Positions 48,560-59,151 of a stretch of 64,000 bases of DNA are shown in pieces; the stretch's first letter is position 1; each line of letters opens with the position of its first letter. This DNA is from Sequoia sempervirens (lineage: Eukaryota > Streptophyta > Pinopsida > Cupressales > Cupressaceae): NCBI GenBank assembly GCA_007258455.2, contig VDFB02047230.1:161332635-161396634 (forward strand), given 5' to 3'. The notes under the pieces were generated by a model. That model was not told the DNA's origin and searched no databases. It was given only the letters and a program-made list of their open reading frames with translations. Position numbers and translations under genes: made by a program.

Positions 48560-49080
48560 TGTAACCTGTAATATCTTCGTTTAGACTTGTCTAAACCTTC
48601 TGGACAATCTCCAGTATGCAAGTAATGGATCATTTGATTAATCCAATCAGCTAAAACAGCTGAAACAACAGGTGCATCCTCATTATTTAGAGCTGTAGCA
48701 ACTTCTTCACTGTTGTTTTCTTCATTTTCTACAAGCTGTTCTCACAGTCCTTTACCTCAAACAAGCTTGGTAACCTTTATGTTGATGTCATATTCCATGA
48801 CTTTGGTTATCCAGCCTGCTCGTTTATCATTAATGTCTTTATTCAGCAGAAACTCCTTGATTGTTGGGTGAGCTACCAGCAGATTTATCTTATTATTAGA
48901 TAGCATATGTCTGAATTTCTTCAGACTTCTCACAACAACAAGTACATGCTTCTCAACAAATGAATATCTTGTTTCATAGTCATGCAATATTTGACTAAAG
49001 AAAGCTATGGGCTACTCCATACCTTCATTATTTTTTTGATAGAGCATTGCGGAGATGGTATCCACTCCTCCGAATGCGTA
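48560..49080 (-). pseudogene. Gypsy-2 RT-linked RNase H (broken)
   Basis: The minus strand reads FDKYFILYAFGGVDTISAML near 49100, then IAFFSQILHDYETRYSFVEK and VVRSLKKFRHML. Later come DKRAGWITKVMEYDINIK and a C-terminal GKGL near 48750. This is the gypsy-type RNase H, already degenerate in family members of this kind (the first catalytic Asp position lies in an FGGVD run). At least three stops occur. Downstream, 48700-48480 encodes the tether to integrase (LADWINQMIHYLHTG). Confidence 0.75.
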
Positions 49081-49089
49081 CAGTATGAA

Positions 49090-50050
49090 ATATTTATCAA
49101 AATCAGGATTTATAAGAGTAGGGGCTGCTGCAAGTGCCTCTTTAATCTACTCGAAACTGTTCTTTCCTTCTTTTGACCAGCTAAATTGAATGTTTTTCTT
49201 CAGCATGTCTATCAATGGCTGTAATAACGCTGCAACATTAGGAATAAATCTCCTCACAAAGTTAATTCTACCCAGAAAGCTCTACAAACCCTTTTTGTGA
49301 GCGGGCAGCAGTAAAGCCAGTATGGCTACAATACATTCTGGGTCAATAGAAATGCCATCTTTTGAAACAATATAACCCAGAAGCTTACCTTCGTGAACAA
49401 CAAAAATGCTCTTTTTTGGATTCAAAGAGATTCCATATTCTCTGCACCTCTTGAATATCTATCTAAGATGACTAAAATGATCATCAGCATTACGTGAGAA
49501 AATAGTAATATCATCCAGGTAAACAAGAACAAATTTATTTATCAAACCTTGGAGAGCCATATCCATTGCTCTCTGAAAGGTGGCTCCTGCGTTTGACAGT
49601 CCAAATGGCATTTTTCTATAAGCCATTGTACCCCACTTGGTGGTAAAGGCTGTTTTATACTGATCTTCTTCCTTAACCAAGATTTGGTTATAACCTGAAT
49701 ATCCATCCAGCAATGAAAACCTTTCTGATCCTGAAACAACCTACAATATTTGCTCCATTGAAGGCAACAGATAGTGATCTTTGAGTGAAGCTCTGTTTAG
49801 ATCACGAAAATCAACGCACAACCTTATCTCTTCAATCTTCTTTTTGACAGGCACCAAATTCGACACCCAAGAAGTGTGCTTGATTGGAAATATTATACTA
49901 CCTTCAATCAGCTTGTTTAATTATGTTTTCATCAGGTGTTCTAACTTTGGATTCAGGGGTCTCTGCTTCTGTCTTACCGGTTTTGCATTAGCTTCGAGCT
50001 CAATTATATGCTAAGCTAACTTGGGGTTGAAACCCTTCAAATCTCCATAC
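49090..50050 (-). pseudogene. Gypsy-2 reverse transcriptase (broken)
   Basis: It starts near 49990 (PVRQKQRPLNPKLEHLMK) and, after a stop, reads LNKLIEGSIIFPI, SNLVPVKKKIEEIRLCVDFR and LLDGYSGYNQILVKEEDQ. Then come MPFGLSNAGATFQRAMD and the catalytic YLDD at 49510-49521, followed by GYIVSKDGISIDPE and FLGRINFVRRFIPN near 49230. Its wording (VDFRDLN, SGYNQ, SNAGATFQRAM) is typical of plant Ty3/gypsy RTs outside the chromoviruses. Stops at 49930, 49456, 49290 and 49148 break it. Confidence 0.93.
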
Positions 50051-50052
50051 TG

Positions 50053-50475
50053 CTAGGCGAATATGTCACTGAATTCTTGACAAAGCAAGATAAATGCTTG
50101 TTGTTTTGCCTTTGTATAGACTTTTCCAAGCTTAAGCAGCTTGTCTTTAAAAATCTCTATTGACTCGTAATGCTCCTGCTTCACTGTAATGCCTGATTTA
50201 TCTCTTCTAACCTGATCATCAGTGTTGAAGATGGATTCAAGGGTCACCAAACCTTTTGGCAGCTTGTTGGAATTGAGTTGCATAATCTGATCACCATATT
50301 GTTGATCAAATTTCTTCTGATTTCCAGTAGAAAACTCTGCTTCTTCCATCAGAAAATGAACTATTTGTTCATCACTATAAAAAATCTGCCAACTTACATT
50401 ATTATCAGGTACTGAAGGTCTAACAACTACCTTCACATACTGTTGTACCTCCACATTGTGAATCTCAGTCAGAAT
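50053..50475 (-). pseudogene. Gypsy-2 conserved spacer between extra RNase H and RT
   Basis: This is an open stretch directly C-terminal to the extra RNase H. It has VVVRPSVPDNNVSWQIFYSD and DEQIVHFLMEEAEF, then KLPKGLVTLESIF and LCQEFSDIFA before a stop at 50053. The last part is the usual lead-in to RT in plant gypsy polyproteins. From memory of plant gypsy polyproteins this spacer recurs in elements with the same layout, but I cannot check that here. Confidence 0.7.
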
Positions 50476-50862
50476 GTCAAAGTGTGACCCTAGAGCAGCA
50501 AGTTTATCAACTTGCTTATTCTGAAGTCTGGGTACTGATTGCAAATTAAATGCATCAAACTCCTCAATCAAGTCCCAAACACGATGCTTATATAATTTCA
50601 GTAAATCATTCTTTGTTAAATTCAGATTTCTGACTTGATTGGCTATTAACTCCGAATTGCCAAACACCTGTAAGCATTTAATCTTTTTTTTTCTGGCCCA
50701 ATCTAAGCCATGTATTAATGCTTCATATTCAGCAACATTGTTAGAACAGCTGAAAGAAAATTTAAAAGTTGAATAATACCTGTCTCCTTCAGGTGAAATC
50801 AGAATAGCTCCTCCACCAGCACCAATTTTACTCCTAGAACCGTCAAAATATAGCTTACAAAG
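50476..50862 (-). pseudogene. Gypsy-2 second RNase H, host/archaeal type, located before RT
   Basis: The minus strand encodes LCKLYFDGSRSKIGAGGGAI, ISPEGDRYYSTFKF, then NNVAEYEALIHGLDWA, LQVFGNSELIANQV and VPRLQNKQVDKLAALGS. This is the RVT_3/plant RNase H-like fold: first Asp in FDGS (50842-50844), Glu in AEYEAL, last Asp in VDKLA. The middle Asp, usual motif GDSEL, is Asn here (codon 50656-50658). A stop (50863-50865) lies directly upstream of the domain. It is separate from the RT-linked RNase H at 48560-49080. The usual place for an added RNase H in Tat elements is after that domain, so this order is notable. Confidence 0.88.
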
Positions 50863-50999
50863 CTAATCAATTTGCTGTACTTGTTTTTTTTCCTTGACCA
50901 GATTTGGAATAATTGCATCAGGTTCTCGAATCATATAAATGCCCAAACCTACTTCATCTATGAGATTGAACGGATCAATCTTGTGATTCTCGGCTGCTC

Positions 51000-51560
51000 A
51001 CTCATCTAGATTTATGTCAGGTATGCCTTCTATAGGTACAGTGGGGTCGAGGGTCATGGATTGATCCTCCTGGTCATGGAAAGCTAGGTTTGCATTTATG
51101 GGGTTTGGAACATACGGTTCAATATGGTCTTTAGCTAATGATTCTAATTTAATCGTGATTCTAGTACCATACCTGGTCCTAAAAAACATGTGTGATCAGT
51201 CTGATGACAAATAACCACCTAATTTTGCAGTGAAGTCTCTAGATAGGCAAATGGAAAAATAAGGTGGAAGATCAATGACATATATGTCCATGAAATTTGA
51301 AAGTTGGGACATGCATGCAATGTAAGAGGTAAATTTTTAATAACTCCTACAGACTTAATAGCTGTACCATTCGACTGAACTACCCCTTTTGACAACGGTT
51401 CATACTCAAGTCCTAACTTGTCTACCAACTGTTTAGGCATGATTGAGCTACTTGCTCCACTGTCGATCATGCAGTTATGCACTATGTTTTCACCAATTAT
51501 TAAACTGCCATAAAAGGTGGTGGTTTTACCTCTTTAGCTGGTTGTCCTTGCTTTTGATCT
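51000..51560 (-). pseudogene. Gypsy-2 aspartic protease (broken)
   Basis: The minus strand from 51482 reads MHNCMIDSGASSSIMPKQLV with the retropepsin motif D-S-G-A at about 51465-51455. It continues LGLEYEPLSKGVVQSNG and LTLHACPNFQ, and then the frame ends at 51219. Downstream, 51189-50998 (RYGTRITIKLESLAKDH) leads to the extra RNase H. The protease would release gag and pol proteins. It is broken by stops. Confidence 0.85.
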
Positions 51561-52500
51561 GAACTATTTGCAAGAACTCTTGGTTGTTCTGCATTTGCTT
51601 TGTCAGAAATTGATATCTTAGCCAAAGCCTCCTACAAACTTTCTTTTTTCCCAAGCAAGCGTAATGTATCTATCATAGTAATGCCAACAATTGTCTTTTT
51701 CATATATTCAACAATATTGAAAGAAGAAGCACCAACCTTTGACTGTACCTTTTGAAAAACATCGTCTGTTTGAGTTGCCTAAGGCTGGAACTGAACTTTA
51801 GGCTGCTCCTTTGATGGTCCAGCTTGCTGTCTTGGTAAAATATGAACATTATGAGCTGTTGAAGGCTGAAACTGCCCCTATTGGGCTGTAAAATCTTGAT
51901 TTTTCTGGTGAACAGCAGGCTGTTTGTCTTTTTCTGCTTGTTGTTTATCAGGAACAGCTTGTTGTCTCATATCAAAAGCTCTCTTTTTGGCCCTCGTATC
52001 GGTTGCAATAGGAGTGGCAAATTGATTTTGACTTTGCACGTGATTAACTCCACAAAATTCACTTCCTTTCCAGTTCATCGTGGCAAGGTCAAGGTCACTT
52101 TGCTACGTTTGTTCACCCTATTGATTATTGTCCTCCTTAGTTCTCTGATCAGAAACAACATAACTATTTTGCACCATAAGTGCTTGATTAATCACCCCGT
52201 TCACGCAAGTAGCTTGATTATGAGGCTGATGGCAAGGATAGCACCATACATAATCTTGCACTAAGTTATTATGTATTGGCATCAGCTCTTTTGAAGAGCT
52301 AGTAGTAGTTGGGTTAAATGGCTAATTAGGCCTAAAGTTGAAATTCCTCTTCTGTCCCTGGTAATCAGCTTGATAAGTAGGCCTATTTTTTTGAAAAGAT
52401 GATTGATTAGGCCTAAAATTTTGACCTTGCTGGTTTTTAAGACTTACCAAGTTGTTACTCACAATTTGTAATAACTTGGCCATTTGTTGTTGGTCATTTA
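51560..52500 (-). pseudogene. Gypsy-2 gag C-terminus with zinc knuckle and Gln-rich linker
   Basis: It follows the stop after the long gag frame. The minus strand reads QQMAKLLQIVSNNLVSLKNQ, an Asn/Gln/Phe-rich stretch, then the knuckle CYPCHQPHNQATC at 52206-52244 (C-x2-C-x3-H-x4-C, one residue shorter than usual). A Gln/Lys-rich linker with repeated DKQQA/EKDKQPA-type sequence follows at 51990-51880. Four or more stops interrupt it. Confidence 0.75.
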
Positions 52501-52504
52501 TTAG

Positions 52505-53548
52505 CTATTGTTGGGTATTTTTAAGATTTTGCAAATTAGAATTTGCTGGAACAACATTATTTTGTACTGTTGTTTGGAATTCTAAGGCTGGAACAGCAAG
52601 TATACTGGCTATTGGAGGTACTTGAATGGGCATATATGGTTGTACCTCTGGAAAAATTAGCATAGGGGGTCTTGGTGCAATTTTACCAGCTTGTATGAGG
52701 TTGTTTTCAACTCTAATAGAAATTTCATAAGCTGCTGGTAATGTTAACCCACCCATAGATTGTATCATTAAAGCAATATCACTATGTAATGACCTAAGGT
52801 AATATAGAAAAGCGTGATCAAGAGTTGGCTTTACCGTTACTGGAATTCGATCCCATGTCCTTTGAAATATGAAATTGAAGTCCATCATCTGTTCTTGTGG
52901 CGCTCTCTTTATAGTTGTCATTTGTTCAACTAGAGATAAATGATCGGACTTGTCTGAAAATTGTTTTGTTAGCTTGTCTCCTAAGTCATCCCATGTTGGG
53001 ACACTATGGACTGGTAAACCATGAAACCACTGAGATGCTTTCCCTTTGAATGACGCTGCTAACAACCTCAAAGCTACGTTCTCTTGGATCACATGGTGAA
53101 CTCCACATAGCGAGGCTACGTCTCTAATATGCTCAATGGGCATAGTTTGATCTTCACTAGTAAAGAAAGGAATAATTTTGAGTGCTGCTACTGGTATATC
53201 ATCATGTTGAGCCAAATCTAATGGGCTGCCCCCATTAAACGGAACAAAAGCATGTACTCTAGCCATCAGAGCTGCTAGTATTCTGGGATTTGCAACTTGT
53301 ATAATTGGTACAGGCTGAACCGGTACTCTGTAACTTGGTGAAGCTGAGAAAGAACTTGGCTTCCTTGTTAATAATCTGCCTCTCCTTCTTGATGTGTAAA
53401 CTAATGGTTCTGCTCTTCGAATAGGAGAAACTGATTGCTTTCTTGAAGGATTACCAGAATTTCGCTTGGTTGTCCTTCCTATTCTCTTTGGCGAAGACAG
53501 TTGCAAATATTCAAACGAAGAAGAACTTTGTGTCTGAATTTTTCTCAT
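52505..53548 (-). pseudogene. Gypsy-2 gag, 347-codon open frame
   Basis: This is the longest open frame in the window. The start at 53548 (MRKIQTQSSSSFEYLQLS) follows the primer site by about 150 bp. A basic, Ser/Arg-rich N-terminus precedes the retrotransposon gag domain at roughly residues 105-290 (VAALKIIPFFTSEDQTMPIE, LLAASFKGKASQWFHGLP, LTKQFSDKSDHLSLVEQM). The Pro-rich C-terminus ends at a stop after NTQQ, beyond which homologous sequence continues, so the stop probably truncates gag before the knuckle. Gag forms the particle and binds the RNA. Confidence 0.88.
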
Positions 53549-53695
53549 AAGTTGTTCTGCACTTGATCTGCTAGAAATTCAGAAATAGAGTCGCCAGTTA
53601 TATGAAAACAATCTTCTAAAAGGCTGGAATAAACTACTATATATACCAAACAACAACTTGAACTATAAAAACTTTGCTTTGAAAAGTGATTTAGA

Positions 53696-53713
53696 GTCCC
53701 ACCGGGCGTGCCA
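53696..53713 (-). other. Gypsy-2 primer binding site
   Basis: The minus strand reads TGGCACGCCCGGTGGGAC, five bases (attttt side) inside the right LTR. It starts TGG, as a site for a tRNA 3' CCA must. It is not the initiator-Met site used by the other three elements. I cannot name the tRNA by eye. Confidence 0.75.
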
Positions 53714-53718
53714 AAAAT

Positions 53719-56700
53719 TGTTATCAATCAGATTGCACCCGAATGCTTGAATGATTAAATTCAACAATCTGTTGAAACATTGGAACTAATTCCAAGTTGT
53801 GGGTATCCTATAAGGAATTAGACCTCCAGATTCTAGGCTGGTTCCTATTTAATTTTCTGGTTAATAACTGAGTGATTTGCTGGAAAAGGGAGAAAGACTA
53901 AGTCTAAATTCTGAACTATGAAACTTTAAATATGGTGATGCACCGAAGAATTCAATATGTAGACTTAACTCACAGAACAATTACTCACTATTTTCATTTG
54001 CACAACTAGATCTGGAAGCTTAAACACTTGAATGCTTTAAACAAAGGCTTTTAAAGAAACAATCATAGAAGGAAAATATGATTCCCACAACTAGACTGTT
54101 CAATTATTGATTAGCACAATGTTTAACCAGTGGACTTAAACTTGGATGCATACAAAAATTCATTAAGGAGACATAAATATTTAAAGGTTTCATAAATTGC
54201 AAACACAATAATCACTTTGATCAATCCCACATGACAATGATGCTTGAAACTTGAAGGCGAATTCTAAAATACTAAAACTTTAAAGAAATCCTCTACAATA
54301 ACACAATTTGAACCTGTAAAAAACACTACTCTATTAATTTGTAAATAAATGTTGAGTTACAAGATGATTCACTTTGCAGAGTGCAAAGGCTGAAAAACAA
54401 GAACTGAATTGAAAAAGATAAACTTTTTCAATATATACAATATGAATGCATTTCAAAGTGCATGAATAAGCAACTGAAGTGATATGAAAGTGAAAAGATG
54501 ACAATCCCAAAGTGAAATCCGAGCACAAGTAAAAATCCCTGAAAATGTGGTTCCAACTCATGCAAAAATGAGTGAACTCAATCTTGAACTGGTAGTTATA
54601 AAGCATGTAATTGATCTGCAACTTGAACTGAACTGAAATCCCTGAAAAGATGGGCTAAAGCACGCAAAACTGCCTCATTCTTACCAACTCGCCCATGCAC
54701 ATTTTAAAGTCCATTTTTCTCATGATAAATCTCTAGTTAACAATCTGATGTATAACTGAAGTAAAATGTGATTCAGCTTTACAAAATATCTTTATTTGCA
54801 TTTGACAAAGATGAATTAATTAAATGATTTATAATGTATCATCTAATTAATTCATTTACATTAAATTATGCAAATAAAATATTAAGGATAAAGCTAAATG
54901 TGAAAATACATCTCTTCGCTTCATGATCTTCAAGCTCCATATATCACACTTAGTATGTATTTCACACTTTTCACTAAATAATCACCATTTGACCATACTT
55001 GCATAAATTTGTCAATAATTTAAAGATTCTTCCATAAAGCACCAATCTTCATTGCTTGATAAGGCCTACCACTTGCTAGACACATTTGATAATGATTATG
55101 TCAAAAATCAAACCCCATTTTGACTTAGGGCGAATGGACAAAGAGCCATCAAACCCTAAATACATTATCATTACTTTGCATTTGACTTGGAGAAGATTCG
55201 AGAAGAAAACTGGCTGCCATGCTACCTAGTAGGGTTTCAGCTTGAACTCATCATGAAATGATCCGAATCTACATTTTTCAACACTTCCCTAGCTGAATCT
55301 TGTTGAACTTTATGAGGTAAGTTCATTTTTAATTAGTTTGACTCCATTACGTAGCATTTCATGAAGCTTTAAAGGCATGATTGTGCACAATACTGAATAT
55401 TCCTTCTGATATATTCTATTACCTCCTTTGTATCTCTGTATTTGTTGATTCTGGCCACCATGAAAGCTGGAATCGAGCTTGATTAATATTGGAAAAGATA
55501 TGATACAAAAGAAATTCTGGAAACATGACACAATAACAGCGTTGGTAAGCTCAATACTTTCCTTTCTTGTATACTTTCTAACTCTTTCAGGTCACCATGG
55601 AGTATTTTGATATTAGCCGCGACTTATGAGATCTTTGTAATCTTAAAGCCACCATTACTTTGTTGCTTTTAAGAATTTCATTATGATTTAAGAAGAAACC
55701 AAAACAGAGAATAAACTCCCTCTTTCTATGATTGCACACCAAGAGATCTTTACATATATAGCTCGAAAACTGCAACATACTTTGTACCTAGCCGTGGCTT
55801 ATGAAAACCCCATCTGGGTCTTTACAATTTGTTATATTTTTTCATCCTAGAATAAAATCCTAAAATGGGTAAAAATATATTCGCATATTTCCTGTCATAA
55901 GAACATTTCTGAGCAATATTGAACATTCATACTGTAACAACCACCATGGTGAACAAATGATTTGATATTCTGAGCAAGAATTTGCATGGTTTTCTGAATA
56001 TTTCCTCATTTCTATTTTATTATCTATTCATTGTCTCCCATTTTGACATTGATAACTAAAAGCTTATTTTTGTTGTTTCTTGTGCATATCATGAAGCCGC
56101 CACTTAGCATTCAACTAGAAATTTGTTAAATATTTTTCTCTTTATATCCTCTTATTTCAATGCTCACATGGGAGACAACAAATTATTGCTCTTTGTACTT
56201 TCCTGTAAGAAGATGCTTGTTCTGAGTATCAAGATGCATTGTCTCTTTGTCTTCTACATGCTCAACTTCACTTAGCTCTATTTTTCATTGTGAATGTATG
56301 TGACATATGGTTCAGCATGTAACATTGATGTACCCTATTTAAACTTGCAACAAGCTTGAGCCTTATGTGCTTGACTGCTTCATTCCTTGTATAAAAGTGC
56401 TTAAAAACAATACTTTGTTTATGCTCATGTAATTACTACCAGCAGTATTACAATCACCTTCACTATGATAAGATCATTCCAGATCATAATATGAATGCCA
56501 TTTGATTTCTCTCCTTCATTCTTTTAACTTTATACTGTTGTACACGAACTCCACCATGAGAAAATCATCATTCTCAATTTATGACATTTCACTATCATGA
56601 CTTTGAATGGCATATTCTTTATCATCTGCATTTATCTCATGTATGCAGCCTATATGGAAGCTACTTGTCAATGGAAACTAATGATTGTTCTTCACATATG

Positions 56701-58223
56701 TCGACTGCCCCTTTGTCTTTTAGGACTAAGTTTCATTCATTTGTAGATAATCTATGAGCATCTACAACTGTCCTTTACTTTCATAGAATTAACACAACTC
56801 GCAGCCCACTGTCTTTTTCATGCCTTTATTTCAAAGTAAATCATACTGTCCTTCTAAGGTAAAAACTGTGGTTTGATATTTAATACTGTGTTTCCTCGTA
56901 TGACAGCATATTCATGCAAATTCTACTTTTGAATAATTTTGTAAATGCATATCCATTTGTTGTTAATGTTGATCAATTCATACCCCACTACTATCTCACT
57001 GGCATTTATAACAGTGTATACCTGTTTGATAAAAGATGATACTTCATTTTGCATAGTAAGATTCCACTACACTTCATATATATCCTCCGTTATCGCTCTG
57101 TACCTTGTAGATGTTGACTGGTAAAAGCTGGAACTATCATTTGTTATCTAAAATCAGCTGTGAATATCACTAAATCTGAACCTTCTCTCAACCCTGTTAG
57201 CAACAGTTGGGCTTATCTTTCAAGACTCATGATTTAATAAATTGCATACAATTGAAGTGATGAAGACATTACCTTTTAGCATGGTCCTTTTGATATCCTC
57301 ATTTGGCACTTGAAACAAACACGCCTGTTTGATGAATCTGTATCCTTCATACCTCTTAAATGCTGACTAAGGCAAAATTTGATGCTTTCATGTTTAATTA
57401 GACTTCTTGATGACAGTCTTAGATGATGATTTTTTCTTTCCTTAATCAAATAACTCTCATATATGATGTGAATGAGAAGTGTCCTTATGATATGTTAGGC
57501 TCTACCCTTGTGGGAGCCTGTTTTACTCCACATATCTAATGAAATGATCTTGAACATGATGAACCTATTCCTGCACATTGAAACAAACATGTTAGCAAAA
57601 TAAAAGAAGCTGAAAGCTTCCGTTGAGTTATGTTTTTCCTCTTGATTTTTGTAATCATTTGATGGATGCTTGATCGATTGTATTCTATATTTTTGTTGGT
57701 AGCGTAGGTATATGATATGATTTTATTTTTCATTGCTTAGAGACCATCTCTAACGCCATTCTTTATCTTTCTTGCAGATGTTTTTTTGAGCTGGAATTGG
57801 AGCCGAAACTGGAAATGGAGCTGGAGCTAGAACTAGCATCACAACATTCCTCAACTTGTCAATGATTCATCATTCCAAGCAATGACGAATCACCTTCTAC
57901 CCTATGCTTACTCTATTTTCAGTTGTATATTTTGCTTTTTCTCATGCACCCTTTATTTGATTGTAAAAATCAAATTAAGTTACTCCCACGGCTTGTGTGG
58001 GATTCAACATTTTTTTGAGATGAATAAAAAGCATTACTATGCAAGTTTTCCTCAATTTTTTGTTTTAAATGCTTGCACAATAAAACTATGATTCATATGT
58101 AAGATGATCTCAATGTGATCAATGAACACTTAATCAGTAAAACATGAAAAAAAAATTGTACCTATAAATGATGAACTTCATTCAGCTCTACCTGTTTGAG
58201 CTCGAAGTGAAAAATAGGTAACA
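53719..58223 (-). repeat. Gypsy-2 5' LTR (4.5 kb)
   Basis: 4505 bp, TG...CA ends, homologous end to end with 42620-47098. It is 26 bp longer through small indels such as the one near 54270. As the 5' LTR it must hold the promoter, but I cannot place it with confidence. Confidence 0.95.
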
Positions 58224-58358
58224 AAAATTGCATGTCCTTTTAGTATATGTGGTGGAAATAATATTTTTGAATGAATTTTTATGAGTAAATATGGGAGGGT
58301 TTTAATTTTTTAATATTAAATATAGATTAGATATATTTAGGAAATATGCATTTAAATT

Positions 58359-59146
58359 TGATGAAGGGGAACTCCACCCAACACCCACATGTAAAACCAC
58401 AACAACTATTAACATAAAAATTCAAGAAGGAAAACAACCCATTTTTTATTTCTCCTAGAAAATAGAATTACATAAATTCAAAAATTACAATGCTACAACT
58501 ACATGGGGTGGACTCACAACAAAAAAAATCAACTCTCTAATAAAAATCTATAATTCAAAGCCACAATATGCACTAATGGTGTCATCTTCTATAACCTTCG
58601 TTCACCCCTTTATTTGGCACCGATAACCACCTTATAATGTTTTGGAAAGTGTAACTCCTTTTTTTTGGTGCCCAAAGGTCCAACCATTCATTTTCCCACC
58701 CAAGAAGCTATTTCATTTTAAACTTTAATTTTGGTAGCACAACTTCCCAAAGCCATAATATTTGACTTGATTTGTCCACTTTTCAAGCTTTTACGAGGCT
58801 TCTAAGGGCTTCAAATTTGAGTTTGAAACTTCACAGGAAAATTTTCCCAAGGAAAAACTTTAATATCTCATAAACGGTATAGGATATTGAGATGATTCTT
58901 TCACCTTTCACTTCATTTTTCAATTCTACTCATTGGGATAAGTTTTTAGGTTCATACATGTTTGTATAGATTGACTTACTAAAAATAGCAGGGGACCATT
59001 TTTGGCCTTTTTGGACTTATGACTATCTTATGTGCCCCTAAAGTGTCATCATGGGATCCAAGACAACTAAAAAAACTTACAAAGAAAAGGAAAAACATTT
59101 TTTGTGTTGCAAGATTGCCCTTACACCACTAGATGCTCTTGCATCA
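58359..59146 (-). repeat. Solo LTR related to Gypsy-1
   Basis: 788 bp beginning TGATGAAGGGGA and ending CTCTTGCATCA, with an exact 5-bp target duplication aaatt (58354-58358 and 59147-59151). Its start and last 45 bp match the Gypsy-1 LTR ends, and the middle shares gatgattctttcacc, cttcatttttc and ctaaaaatagcag in the same order, but is clearly diverged. No internal region adjoins it, which fits LTR-LTR recombination. The orientation is inferred from the match to the minus-strand Gypsy-1. Confidence 0.88.
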
Positions 59147-59151
59147 AAATT

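Larger units (their letters stand above)
42620..58223 (-). mobile_element. Gypsy-2: 15.6-kb Ty3/gypsy element with 4.5-kb LTRs and an extra RNase H
   Basis: Direct repeats 42620-47098 and 53719-58223 start TGTTATC and end GGTAACA. They are flanked by aaaat on both outer sides (42615-42619 and 58224-58228). The 6.6-kb internal region on the minus strand encodes gag, zinc knuckle, protease, a host-type RNase H, RT, the RT-linked RNase H, and integrase. Stops in nearly every domain make it non-autonomous. LTR divergence in the first 290 bp is about 4-5% by eye, the lowest of the four elements. Its closest family is probably in or near the Tat group, known for long elements and an added RNase H. 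That is inference. Confidence 0.95.

Noticed and set aside
51881..52264. 127-codon plus-strand open frame
   Set aside because: Antisense shadow of the Gypsy-2 gag C-terminus and zinc knuckle.
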